This document shows positions 1-6,994 of a stretch of DNA of 64,000 nt, in pieces. The stretch lies in NCBI RefSeq assembly GCF_023507745.1, contig NZ_JALPZO010000008.1:62001-126000 (forward strand). Direction: 5' to 3'. The notes beneath the pieces were generated by a model, which saw only the letters and a list, made by a program, of their open reading frames with translations, was not told the DNA's origin and made no database searches. A program made the position numbers and the translations under genes. Position 1 is the stretch's first letter. Each line of letters begins with the position of its first letter. Origin of the DNA: Vreelandella olivaria (GTDB lineage Bacteria; Pseudomonadota; Gammaproteobacteria; Pseudomonadales; Halomonadaceae).

Positions 1-119
1 ACCAGGCGTGCACGGCGGCACCCCGGCAGGAACTCGGGATAGCGTTCGAAGTCATTGACCAAATCGAACATTTGTTGGGGGGTGTGCCGCACCAAGGCGG
101 TACGATTAACGGTTGGCAT
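1..119 (-). CDS. ratA: RatA/PasT family protein (COQ10-type START domain), N-terminal part
   Basis: The gene runs off the left edge; only the first 39 or so codons are present, read from an ATG at 119. The visible protein begins MPTVNRTALVRHTPQQMFDL and continues with a VNDFERYPEFLPGC segment, the usual start of the polyketide-cyclase/COQ10-like family called RatA or PasT in E. coli. Family members bind a hydrophobic ligand; RatA has been reported as a ribosome-association toxin and other members act in ubiquinone function. It is divergent from smpB, the standard gammaproteobacterial arrangement, which supports the call despite the truncation. Confidence 0.8.
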   Translation of the reverse strand, partial: MPTVNRTALVRHTPQQMFDLVNDFERYPEFLPGCRRARL

Positions 120-245
120 TGACCTCTCCGCTGACTTCACAGTGCCCAAAGCGTATCATGGGAAACATTTTTTCAGACCTTGAATGGTATCACGCCTCCC
201 CATATAACGAAGGGGGTGCTACTGACAGATTAAACATGAGGTTCC

Positions 246-737
246 ATGGCCACTAAGAAAGGTAACAGTAAGGGGCCCAGCAGCAGTGTTATTGCCCAGA
301 ATAAGAAGGCTCGGTTTGAGTACCATATTAACGAAACCTTCGAAGCAGGCCTGGCACTCGCGGGCTGGGAAGTCAAAAGCCTGCGTGCCGGTAAGGCACA
401 GCTTACCGACACCTATATTTTAATTCGCAATGGCGAAGCGTTTCTGCTGGGCAGCCATATTATGCCGCTCAACACCGCGAGCACCCATGAAATTGCTGAC
501 CCTACCCGCACGCGCAAACTACTGCTGCACCGTAAAGAGATCGCCAAGATCTTCTCGGTTACTCAGGACAAAGGCCACACCTGTGTACCGCTTAAACTGT
601 ACTGGAAACGCAACAAGGTGAAGTGCGAACTGGCGCTGGTGACCGGTAAGAAAATTCACGATAAACGCGCCACGGAGAAAGACCGCGACTGGAATCGTCA
701 AAAAGGGCGAATTATGCGGGAACATAACAAGGCATAA
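246..737 (+). CDS. smpB: SsrA-binding protein SmpB
   Basis: A 163-residue protein of normal family length. SmpB binds the tRNA-like domain of tmRNA and delivers it to stalled ribosomes in trans-translation. Recognisable parts are the N-terminal KKARFEYHI segment, the central [14 protein letters not shown] stretch and the lysine/arginine-rich tail ending in a [13 protein letters not shown] helix that enters the mRNA channel. A GAGG element sits shortly before the ATG. The RNA partner ssrA follows 46 bases downstream, as in many gammaproteobacteria. Confidence 0.97.
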   Translation: MATKKGNSKGPSSSVIAQNKKARFEYHINETFEAGLALAGWEVKSLRAGKAQLTDTYILIRNGEAFLLGSHIMPLNTASTHEIADPTRTRKLLLHRKEIAKIFSVTQDKGHTCVPLKLYWKRNKVKCELALVTGKKIHDKRATEKDRDWNRQKGRIMREHNKA

Positions 738-783
738 CTGGTCAATTGACGGTGAGCACGTTAGAATGCGGCTCTGTTGTAAA

Positions 784-1163
784 GGGGGCGACATGGTTTC
801 GACGCCGGTGACAAACCCTGCGGTGCATGCCGAGAGCGTGATGTATCTCGTAAATACCACATCACGAAAAATAGTCGCAAACGACGAAAACTACGCTCAA
901 GGCGCGCTGGCAGCTTAAACCCTGCTAGCTTCTTGTCTGGCCCCAAGGTGATGTGCCTATTCATCGCTGAGGGGATATGAGCTAAAGCTGATAGGACCGC
1001 GGTTGGCGGTGTCTTCTCGTCAACCGTCAAACTTTAGAAGGCTCGCGTTGCTGAATCCTGATCGTCGGAGTCAGTCGCGTTAAATCAAATGACGAAATCT
1101 AAGCATGTAGAGCCAATGGGCGAGTGCTGACGGACGCGGGTTCAATTCCCGCCGCCTCCACCA
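784..1163 (+). ncRNA. ssrA: tmRNA (10Sa RNA)
   Basis: About 380 nt. The 5' end GGGGGCG (784-790) pairs with CGCCTCC (1153-1159), followed by discriminator A and CCA at 1160-1163; GGTTCAATTCC at 1139-1149 is the T-arm-like loop. The resume codon GCA lies at 877 and the tag frame 877-918 encodes ANDENYAQGALAA and then TAA. The tag keeps the AND start and the LAA end that ClpXP recognises. The tag is slightly longer than the E. coli decapeptide. The 3' end serves as the insertion site of the island that follows. Ends are set by pairing and could be off by a base. Confidence 0.95.
1150..1163 (+). other. Candidate attL core at ssrA 3' end
   Basis: The last 14 bases of tmRNA, CGCCGCCTCCACCA, recur with one change as CGCCGCCGCCACCA at 9469-9482. 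P4-type integrases commonly use tRNA or tmRNA 3' ends and leave the RNA gene intact, as seen here. The core is short and GC-rich, so chance similarity is possible. Confidence 0.55.
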
Positions 1164-1210
1164 CCTACCTAAATTCAGATGCTTCCACATAGGTCTGAAT
1201 GATCAGAAAA

Positions 1211-1233
1211 GCCCGCCCCGTGCGGGTTTTTTT
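1211..1233 (+). terminator. Rho-independent terminator after ssrA
   Basis: CCCGC (1212-1216) and GCGGG (1222-1226) form a GC stem with a 5-base loop, followed by seven T residues. It ends ssrA transcription before the integrase gene and lies inside the island, so the element supplies a replacement for the host terminator it displaced. Confidence 0.8.
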
Positions 1234-1237
1234 GTGC

Positions 1238-1325
1238 CTGTATGCTTTCCAATATACCCATACAGCATTGCGCACCGTGTATCCCTGCGTGTATCCTTTT
1301 CGATATATTGAACCAGAGGGATACA
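1238..1325 (+). repeat. Probable integrase arm-type binding sites, left side
   Basis: The gap between ssrA and int holds an inverted pair CTGTATG (1238-1244) and CATACAG (1259-1265), a doubled GTGTATCC in GCACCGTGTATCCCTGCGTG and onward (1272-1296), and an inverted GGGATACA (1318-1325) next to the int start. A near-copy of the 1272-1296 block lies at 9384-9409 by the other end. Repeats of this kind at both ends of an integrating element are typical of arm-type integrase sites; the role is inferred. Confidence 0.55.
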
Positions 1326-1328
1326 AGA

Positions 1329-2558
1329 ATGAAACGCTCCCAGATTAAGCGCCGCCCGCTGGCTGACACGGTATTGGCGACACTGGAACCCGAGACAAAA
1401 GAGTACCGGGAGAAAGACGACAATAATGGGCTGCACTTTCGCGTAAAGCCTAACGGCTCCAAGTCGTGGCAGCTTCGCTATAAGAAGCCAGACGGCAAAT
1501 GGTCGTGGATTGGCTTAGGCGGCTATCCAGAAACCAGCGGTAGCCTGGCACGCAAGAAAGCCGACCAGCTTAGGGCAGACGCGGCCAATGGAGAAAACCC
1601 CATCGTCGCCAAACGGACAAGGGAAGTAGAAGCCCTAGAGGCTGCTAACAGCACGTTTGAAGCACTGGCGAGGGAGTGGCACACCAACAAGCGCCAGAAC
1701 TGGACGGACGGCACCTCTACCCGCGTCATTGGCTCGCTGCAAAAGCACGTATTCCCCAAGTTTGGCAAGCGCGCTTTCACCGACATAACGCCCATGGAGT
1801 GGTTGGAACTCCTGCGCGACTTGGAAAAGACCGGAATCATTGAGCAGGCAAGCCGCATACGCGCTATCTGCCGGGAAGTGTACGACATGGCGCTAGTGAG
1901 TAAGCGTGTCACGTACAACCCGCTAGAGGGCTTACACAGGCACCTGACCACACGCCGAGCAACCAACTATTCCCACGTTAGCCAAGACGAGCTGCCCGCC
2001 CTACTGCGTGCCATTGGCTCTTACCCTCACGCTGAAGATGTACGCCTTGGCCTATTCCTGCTTTCCCGCCTAGCCGTGCGCCCCTCAGAGCTAAGAGAGG
2101 CACGCTGGGAAGAGTTCGACCTAGACAAAGCGCTATGGACGATCCCCGCCCAACGGATGAAGCGCCGCCGTGAGCATACTGTTCCACTGCCTAAGCAGGC
2201 CATTGAAGCCCTTCAGAGCCTTCACCAACTGACCGGATACCAACCCCTGCTTTTCCCTGGCCGCAGCGACAAGACAGCGCCACGGTCGAACACGGTATTC
2301 ATCATGGCACTACGCCGCCTTGGCTATGAGGGACGCCAGACCGGGCACGGCTTCCGACACATCGCTAGCACGATCTTGAATGAGCACGGCTATAACGCTG
2401 ACCACATAGAGGCCCAGCTATCCCACGTTAAAGACGGTGTGGCAGGCGTCTATAACAAAGCGCAGTACATCGAGCAGCGCCGCGTGATGATGCAGTGGTA
2501 CGCCGATCACCTAGACAACTTGCAGCGCGGAAACGTGGTGGAGATGAAATGGGCATGA
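1329..2558 (+). CDS. P4-type tyrosine recombinase / integrase
   Basis: About 409 residues. The N-terminus carries the DUF4102-like arm-binding domain (NGLHFRVKPNGSKSW, then YKKPDGKWSWIGLGGYPE), a SAM-like core-binding domain covers roughly residues 105-190, and the catalytic domain follows. Catalytic residues visible are Arg251 in LAVRPSELREARW, His340 and Arg343 in GHGFRH, and Tyr375 in GVAGVYNK. It should excise and insert the island at ssrA. The ATG at 1329 is preferred over an in-frame ATG at 1242 because AGAGGG precedes it and the extra residues do not look like integrase. The next gene overlaps its 3' end by 10 bases. Confidence 0.95.
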   Translation: MKRSQIKRRPLADTVLATLEPETKEYREKDDNNGLHFRVKPNGSKSWQLRYKKPDGKWSWIGLGGYPETSGSLARKKADQLRADAANGENPIVAKRTREVEALEAANSTFEALAREWHTNKRQNWTDGTSTRVIGSLQKHVFPKFGKRAFTDITPMEWLELLRDLEKTGIIEQASRIRAICREVYDMALVSKRVTYNPLEGLHRHLTTRRATNYSHVSQDELPALLRAIGSYPHAEDVRLGLFLLSRLAVRPSELREARWEEFDLDKALWTIPAQRMKRRREHTVPLPKQAIEALQSLHQLTGYQPLLFPGRSDKTAPRSNTVFIMALRRLGYEGRQTGHGFRHIASTILNEHGYNADHIEAQLSHVKDGVAGVYNKAQYIEQRRVMMQWYADHLDNLQRGNVVEMKWA

Positions 2559-3112
2559 AAAAAACAGAATTTGAACCGTTCCAGTGGGCAAAAGACGGTT
2601 ATTGTGAAGCGCCGTTAGAAAACCCTGATGATCTTCTGAAGTCATGTGGAAGGCAAGCCGAAAAGATCATTGAAGAGAGCGAAGGAAATGAAGCGCTCCA
2701 AGAGGATGCGCTCGCTATTATGAACATGGTCGCAACCACTTTTCTTGAAAGCAGATGGGCAGACACTGATAGCGGCATTGATCCTGACCTAGCCAAGAGT
2801 GCTCGTGAATCCTTGGTCAGAATGTATATTTTGGGCACACAAGCCACGAGGCTAGCGCTTATCACTTCGAGCAATGACTCTGGCAAGGAGTTCGAAAGAA
2901 AATTGATTAGCGAATTGGCCAGAAAGGCAGTAAATGCAAGACACAACAAACCCGGCGGAAGTCGAGATCTAAAGGAAAAAATTCGCTCCATATGGGCTAC
3001 AGGAAAATACAGCTCTCGTGATATATGCGCTGAAGAAGAATGGGCAGCAGTAGGCTACAAATCTTTTTCCGCAGCGAGAAAAGCTTTACGCAACACCAAA
3101 GACCCGTCCTAG
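2549..3112 (+). CDS. Island accessory protein of unknown function
   Basis: A soluble acidic protein of about 187 residues, not recognised over its full length. The start overlaps the end of int; ATGs at 2549 and 2555 are both possible, with GGAG just upstream. The last 45 residues (KEKIRSIWATGKYSSRDIC, then EEEWAAVGYKSFSAARKALRN) resemble a C-terminal module I recall from many phage and prophage hypothetical proteins, probably a small helical domain. It has neither signal peptide nor membrane segment. Its place between int and the alpA-like gene is a usual location for accessory cargo in satellites. Confidence 0.75.
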   Translation: MGMKKTEFEPFQWAKDGYCEAPLENPDDLLKSCGRQAEKIIEESEGNEALQEDALAIMNMVATTFLESRWADTDSGIDPDLAKSARESLVRMYILGTQATRLALITSSNDSGKEFERKLISELARKAVNARHNKPGGSRDLKEKIRSIWATGKYSSRDICAEEEWAAVGYKSFSAARKALRNTKDPS

Positions 3113-3116
3113 CCTG

Positions 3117-3144
3117 TACGCGCAGAGGACAGCCGCTGCGCGTA
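3117..3144 (+). terminator. Intergenic hairpin without T tract
   Basis: TACGCGCAG (3117-3125) and CTGCGCGTA (3136-3144) form a perfect 9-bp stem with a 10-base loop. There is no T run, so it may be a weak or factor-assisted terminator after the upstream gene, or an operator for the alpA-like gene. A TATATT box follows at about 3148. Confidence 0.4.
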
Positions 3145-3170
3145 GTGTATATTCTGAAAACTATCTGCAT

Positions 3171-3434
3171 ATGAAGAATAGGGTATGTACCCACGACGAG
3201 TGCATACCTATGAATATCGAAGCCCTACCGCAAGACCAGAAGCTAATCACCAAGCCCAATCTATGCCGCGCTATGGATATGACCCGTAGCGGCATCGACA
3301 AGCTGCTGAAAAACGACCCCAGCTTTCCCCGCCCGCTAAAGTTCAGCGACAGCCAGCAAGCACAATGCTACTTCCCTATTGCCGAGGTTAACGCCTGGCT
3401 GGATGCCAAGCTGGCTATGCGAGGTGCAGCATAA
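3171..3434 (+). CDS. AlpA-family phage transcriptional regulator
   Basis: An 87-residue protein; an in-frame ATG at 3210 would give 74 residues, the usual AlpA size, and neither start has a good ribosome binding site. The region KLITKPNLCRAMDMTRSGID followed by KLLKNDPSFPRPLKF and a YFPIAEVNAWLDAKL helix is the MerR-like winged helix-turn-helix pattern of AlpA. AlpA proteins activate excision or the main operon in P4-like elements and Gram-negative PICIs. Its position after int fits the master-activator role. Its stop overlaps the next ATG by one base (TAATG). Confidence 0.85.
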   Translation: MKNRVCTHDECIPMNIEALPQDQKLITKPNLCRAMDMTRSGIDKLLKNDPSFPRPLKFSDSQQAQCYFPIAEVNAWLDAKLAMRGAA

Positions 3435-3537
3435 TGACCTTGCAACGCTCACCAATGCCGTTATATGCTTCAAGGGCTGGCGCAAAATCGTCAGCCCGTC
3501 CGGCGTGGAACCCGGCAGCTACTCACAAAGGCGCACC

Positions 3538-3567
3538 AGCGCCCACCATTCGACAGGCGCTTTTTTT
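3538..3567 (+). terminator. Terminator inside the ash/Icd-like leader
   Basis: AGCGCC (3538-3543) and GGCGCT (3556-3561) form a stem followed by seven T residues. It lies about 100 bases after the alpA stop and about 145 bases before the next well-supported start, inside an open frame that runs from 3434. Early termination here would silence the whole replication operon, reminiscent of P4 immunity, where leader termination is the control point. Confidence 0.7.
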
Positions 3568-3712
3568 GCGTCCGTCTATTATGGCGGGGCGTGTTGGGCG
3601 GGCCTTCAGTTTCCTTTGTGGCTGTGGTGTCCCGGTTCCACCCTGGCACGTCTCGCCACCCAAATCCCGTGGAACGGATAACGGTGGCTCCAAACACAAA
3701 GGAGCCTTACCC

Positions 3713-3940
3713 ATGAAGCTATTCCCTACCCGAAATCCGTCTGCACGCGCCGCCGCTCATCGAGCAATGGCGAAATCTGCGCTGTTTTCAGACTCAAGCG
3801 CCGCCGTCCGGATCAGGCGCTACAACCACCATATTGAAAAAGCCCGCGCCCTAGAGGCCGAGCAAGTCCATATTCGTCGCAGCCGTCTGATGAAGGCTTA
3901 CGACACCTTACGCGCTGAAAACGCGGAGGTGAGCCAATGA
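3713..3940 (+). CDS. Small basic island protein downstream of ash/Icd-like leader
   Basis: A 75-residue basic protein beginning MKLFPTRNPSARAAAHRAMA, rich in Arg, Lys and His and predicted helical in its second half. The ATG at 3713 has an ideal AGGAG eight bases upstream. The same frame is open back to an ATG at 3434 that overlaps the alpA-like stop; the longer product would have 168 residues and contains AKSSARPAWNP and GRVGRAF stretches like those of ash or Icd-like proteins of enterobacterial satellites. Both products may be made. Function unknown. The stop overlaps the next gene by 4 bases. Confidence 0.6.
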   Translation: MKLFPTRNPSARAAAHRAMAKSALFSDSSAAVRIRRYNHHIEKARALEAEQVHIRRSRLMKAYDTLRAENAEVSQ

Positions 3941-4185
3941 GCCTATTCAAGATCACCTTCGCCCGCACTGGTCAAGAAACCGTCATTGAAGCCACCGATT
4001 GGCGTGAAGCTGTGCGCCAAACTGGCCGTAGTGACGCTTGCCACATTACCCACCACGAAAAGACCGTTGTCCCGGTGGCTGCTTGGTTTGACGCCGATGT
4101 GCCGCATGGTATCGGTGCCCATACCGTAGAGAGCGCACTGGCTGGCGCTGTTGCCTACCTGGATTCTCTGGAGGTGGCCCAATGA
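3937..4185 (+). CDS. Small island protein, unknown
   Basis: 82 residues, starting in an ATGA overlap with the preceding gene, which suggests translational coupling. The N-terminal SLFKITFARTGQETVIEATD segment looks like a beta-rich fold and the C-terminus is helical. No domain is recognised. It belongs to a run of four short overlapping genes ahead of the primase, a position often taken by small regulators or helper-interference proteins in satellites; that role is only a suggestion. Confidence 0.6.
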   Translation: MSLFKITFARTGQETVIEATDWREAVRQTGRSDACHITHHEKTVVPVAAWFDADVPHGIGAHTVESALAGAVAYLDSLEVAQ

Positions 4186-4358
4186 TGCCCGTAGCCATTA
4201 ACTGCGACCTACGCACCCGAACTATTCGCTTTCACTTCACCAATCCGGATCGCTTCTTAACAGCCGAGCAGGCGCTTGCTAGCGGTTTAGTCAATCGCCT
4301 TGAGTTCGAGGAGATTCAGCGCGAAGCCCAGGCATTTAGCAAGGAGACAGGTCTATGA
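4182..4358 (+). CDS. Very small island protein, unknown
   Basis: A 58-codon frame from ATG at 4182 to TGA at 4356-4358, coding for MMPVAINCDLRTRTIRFHF and onward to AFSKETGL. It overlaps the upstream stop and the downstream ATG in the same coupled style as its neighbours, and it fills the gap between two supported genes, which is the main argument that it is real. The start has beta character and the end is a charged helix. No function is recognised. Confidence 0.6.
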   Translation: MMPVAINCDLRTRTIRFHFTNPDRFLTAEQALASGLVNRLEFEEIQREAQAFSKETGL

Positions 4359-4585
4359 CACCTCAAGATCAAACCTACCTGCTGAAAGCCGCCCTTACGG
4401 GTGACGTTCGCCAGATGGAGCAGGCGTCAAAAATCCTTGCAGGCGTGGCGATGCTGCTTAATGACCATGACCTTGATGGCCTGAAGCGTGAGGCGCTGAT
4501 TGAAACGCTGTGGCTGCTATCCAGCACCTTTGAGGAGCGCCGCGAATGGCTTCAAGAGGAGGGCTTTGTATGCGAGGAGCAATAA
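4355..4585 (+). CDS. Small helical island protein, unknown
   Basis: 76 residues, acidic and almost wholly helical (MTPQDQTYLLKAALTGDVRQ, later EALIETLWLLSSTFEERREW). It overlaps the previous stop by 4 bases and the following primase start by 16 bases. GGAGACAG upstream could serve as ribosome binding site. No domain is recognised. Together with the three preceding short genes it forms a coupled block leading into the replication genes. Confidence 0.6.
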   Translation: MTPQDQTYLLKAALTGDVRQMEQASKILAGVAMLLNDHDLDGLKREALIETLWLLSSTFEERREWLQEEGFVCEEQ

Positions 4586-5490
4586 AAACGCCCAGCCTTG
4601 GGGGGGCATGGGCGCTATCAAAGGTCGTTTCTGAACAGATCGCCATAGAGAACAAACTGGCTGAAAGTATTATCGCCCACTATGGCCTCAGTGTCAGCCC
4701 TATTGGTGATGGCGAGATTCACCGACACGACCACCCCGAAGGCCGCAAGGGCAACAACCGCCTTTGGTACGTGCTGCACCATGACTTTGGTGTGCATGGC
4801 GATTGGGCCACCGGGGAACAGCACAGCGTATTCACCAGCGACACCCCCGACCCCAAGGCAGCCGAGAAAGCCAAAAAGGAAGCTGACAAGCGCCGTTCTG
4901 AGCGACAGGCAGAGCGTGAACGTGGGTATGCCCTTGTAGCCAGCCAGACGCGCCGAGAGTGGCCGCTGCTGCTACCTGCAAGCGCTACCCATACCTACCT
5001 GACCGCCAAGGGAGTGCAGCCCCACAACCTGCGCCAAATGCGCGACCTGCTGGTAGTTCCACTTACCGATGGGCAGCGCTTGATTAACTGGCAGACTATC
5101 GCGGCGGATGGAGCTAAATACTTCAAGACAGGCGGCAAGGTTAAAGGCTGCTATTCCCCAATGGGGAGTATTGAGCCGCACCAACCGCTTTTGATCGCTG
5201 AAGGATGGGCAACCGCTGCCACGCTCCACGAGGCGACAGGCTACGCGGTAGCCGCTGCCATGAATGCAGGCAACCTGCTACCCGTGGCGAAAACCCTACG
5301 CGAACGCTACCCCAGCCAACCCATTATCGTCTGCGCTGATAACGACCACGGCACACCGGGCAATCCCGGCGTAACCAAGGGTAAGGAGGCCGCCTCAGTC
5401 ATTAGGGGGCGATGCGTGTGGCCAGAGACTCAAGAGGGCGTCTCTGACTTTAATGACCTGGCGCGGCTAGGTGGTGGGGTAACGCTATGA
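4570..5490 (+). CDS. Toprim-domain DNA primase
   Basis: 306 residues from the ATG at 4570, which has GGAGG upstream. After an N-terminal region similar to phage P4-type primases (WYVLHHDFGVHGDWATGE, then a Lys/Arg-rich coiled segment), the C-terminal half is a Toprim domain: LLIAEGWATAATLHEATG carries the catalytic glutamate and IIVCADNDHG the DxD-like pair. Such proteins make RNA primers for element replication; no separate helicase domain is attached. The next gene, an ATPase, overlaps by 4 bases, so primase and helicase functions are split over two coupled genes here rather than fused as in P4 alpha. Confidence 0.85.
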   Translation: MRGAIKTPSLGGAWALSKVVSEQIAIENKLAESIIAHYGLSVSPIGDGEIHRHDHPEGRKGNNRLWYVLHHDFGVHGDWATGEQHSVFTSDTPDPKAAEKAKKEADKRRSERQAERERGYALVASQTRREWPLLLPASATHTYLTAKGVQPHNLRQMRDLLVVPLTDGQRLINWQTIAADGAKYFKTGGKVKGCYSPMGSIEPHQPLLIAEGWATAATLHEATGYAVAAAMNAGNLLPVAKTLRERYPSQPIIVCADNDHGTPGNPGVTKGKEAASVIRGRCVWPETQEGVSDFNDLARLGGGVTL

Positions 5491-6479
5491 CAGCAGCCAC
5501 CGACCTTAGAAAAGTGACTGAAGCCGTACAGGAAACAGTCAACGAAATGCGGTTGAACGCCGTTAGCCTGGCAGGGCTGATTGGCATGGAATTGCCAGAG
5601 CGAACCATGCTATTAGCCCCTTGGCTGCCATCCAGTGGCTTGGCAATGGTCTATGCGCCACGCGGACTAGGTAAGACGTGGTTTGCAATGGGCGTTGCCT
5701 ACTCTAGCGCTTCAGGCGGTGAGTTTCTTGGATGGGAAGCACCCGAGCCAATCACGGTGCTTTATATCGACGGAGAGATGCCCGCTGTGGCGCTTCAGGA
5801 ACGCTTTGTAAGTGTCGTACAGAGCGCGCCCTACCAAGCCCCACCCGATAACCTGCAAATCCTCACGCCTGACCTACAGAAGCGCGGTATGCCTGACTTA
5901 GCCAGCTTAGAAGGCCAGCTTGCGTTAGAACCCTTCACCGATCCCGCCAAGCTGATAGTGGTGGATAACATCGCCACGTTATGCCGAAGCGGAAAAGAGA
6001 ACGAAGGTGAATCATGGATGGGCGTTCAAGAGTGGGCGCTACGGATGCGCGCCCAGGGTAAAACCGTGCTGTTTGTTCACCATAGTGGCAAGGGAGGCCA
6101 GCAACGCGGCACCAGCCGCCGGGAAGACGTACTCGATACCGTCATAGCCCTACGCTACCCCAAGGGAGAGGAGGATACCCAGGGGGCCAAGTTTGAGCTT
6201 CATTTTGAAAAGAACCGGGGCTTCTATGGCGACGATGCCAAGAGCCGTGAAATAGAGCTAGTGAGCGGTTCTGATGGCCGTATTTCTTGGGCTTACCAAT
6301 CCCTACAAGACAGCACGTACCAGCGTGTCGTGGCCCTGCTAAACGAAGGACTTACCCAGGTAGAGATTGCGCGAGAGTTGGAAATTAACAAATCCAACGT
6401 AAACCGCCACGCGAAAAAAGCCGAGCGCGAAGGGCTGTACACCAAGCCTAAAACGTCCAAGCGGGAGGCTAAACAATGA
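5487..6479 (+). CDS. RepA-like hexameric helicase/ATPase (AAA_25)
   Basis: 330 residues. Walker A is APRGLGKTW (about residues 57-65), the acidic step of the Walker motif is VLYIDGEMP, Walker B is LIVVDNIA and a downstream VLFVHHSGKGG fits the sensor motif of RecA-fold RepA/RSF1010-type helicases. The last 60 residues hold a helix-turn-helix (GLTQVEIARELEINKSNVNR) that could recognise origin DNA. The protein most likely loads on or unwinds the iteron array located immediately downstream in the next gene. Coupled to the primase (4-base overlap) and to the next gene. Confidence 0.85.
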   Translation: MTAATDLRKVTEAVQETVNEMRLNAVSLAGLIGMELPERTMLLAPWLPSSGLAMVYAPRGLGKTWFAMGVAYSSASGGEFLGWEAPEPITVLYIDGEMPAVALQERFVSVVQSAPYQAPPDNLQILTPDLQKRGMPDLASLEGQLALEPFTDPAKLIVVDNIATLCRSGKENEGESWMGVQEWALRMRAQGKTVLFVHHSGKGGQQRGTSRREDVLDTVIALRYPKGEEDTQGAKFELHFEKNRGFYGDDAKSREIELVSGSDGRISWAYQSLQDSTYQRVVALLNEGLTQVEIARELEINKSNVNRHAKKAEREGLYTKPKTSKREAKQ

Positions 6480-6994
6480 TGCCCAGTGAACCAAAGTTGC
6501 GCGTTGCACCCCCTAGGCAACGCAACCCGCAACTTTCACAGGAAGGAAGCGCAACTTTTGCAGATGCCAGCGCAACTTCCAACGCAACCGGAGACTTAAA
6601 ATCCCTTGCTAACAGCTACTTGCAGAGGAAAGAGCGCAACCAGCAACGCAACCATGACGCAACCGAAGCCCCAAAAACGGCGCAACTTTCGGGGGGTATT
6701 CAGGGGGCAAAAGTTGCGCAAGTTGCGGAAGGCTTTACCTACAGCGAGGAAGTACCCGATTGGCTGGAATGGATCGCTGAACGCTGCCCCCTGGTGCCGG
6801 AAGACCGCCGCCATGTGGCGACTGGCCTTCTACGCCTTCACCCACGAATGCAGCAACGCCTGGCTGAACGCTATGTGGAAACCTGGCGGGCCGCTGCCGA
6901 CGATGAACCCACCTACCATAAGCGCGACAACGCTGGTCGTCGTGCTGCCAACCTGATTATCACAAAGCTAAAAGGAGAACCCCTCCATGTTTGA
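6476..6994 (+). CDS. Iteron-bearing island protein, unknown
   Basis: 172 residues. The N-terminal half is low complexity (PPRQRNPQLSQEGSATFADA and QRKERNQQRNHDAT) because the DNA there is an array of GCGCAACTTT-type repeats; it is probably disordered. The C-terminal half (VPDWLEWIAERCPLVPEDRR onward) is helical and looks folded. It overlaps the helicase gene by 4 bases. The open frame across the repeats suggests real translation, but the DNA may matter more than the first 80 residues. It could be a replication accessory protein. Confidence 0.65.
   Translation: MMPSEPKLRVAPPRQRNPQLSQEGSATFADASATSNATGDLKSLANSYLQRKERNQQRNHDATEAPKTAQLSGGIQGAKVAQVAEGFTYSEEVPDWLEWIAERCPLVPEDRRHVATGLLRLHPRMQQRLAERYVETWRAAADDEPTYHKRDNAGRRAANLIITKLKGEPLHV
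6493..6728 (+). repeat. Iteron array, probable replication origin of the island
   Basis: Repeats of GCGCAACTTT and variants: on the + strand at 6527-6536 (CCGCAACTTT), 6549-6558, 6570-6579 (GCGCAACTTC), 6634-6640 (GCGCAAC) and 6680-6689; on the opposite strand as AAAGTTGCGC at 6493-6502 and 6710-6719, with AAGTTGCGG at 6720-6728. Shorter CGCAACC copies lie between (6521, 6583, 6648, 6658). The outermost copies are inverted relative to the inner ones. Directly after primase and helicase genes this is what an iteron origin looks like; function is inferred. Confidence 0.7.

Noticed and set aside
519..1030. Minus-strand frames across smpB and ssrA
   Set aside because: They overlap a conserved gene and a structured RNA, so coding is very unlikely.
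1242..1328. Upstream in-frame start for the integrase
   Set aside because: The extra 29 residues are cysteine and proline-rich, unlike the family, and overlap the arm-type repeats; 1329 has a ribosome site.
6493..6728. CRISPR-like reading of the repeat array
   Set aside because: Units are short, irregularly spaced and in both orientations; no cas genes are present, and the replication context fits iterons.
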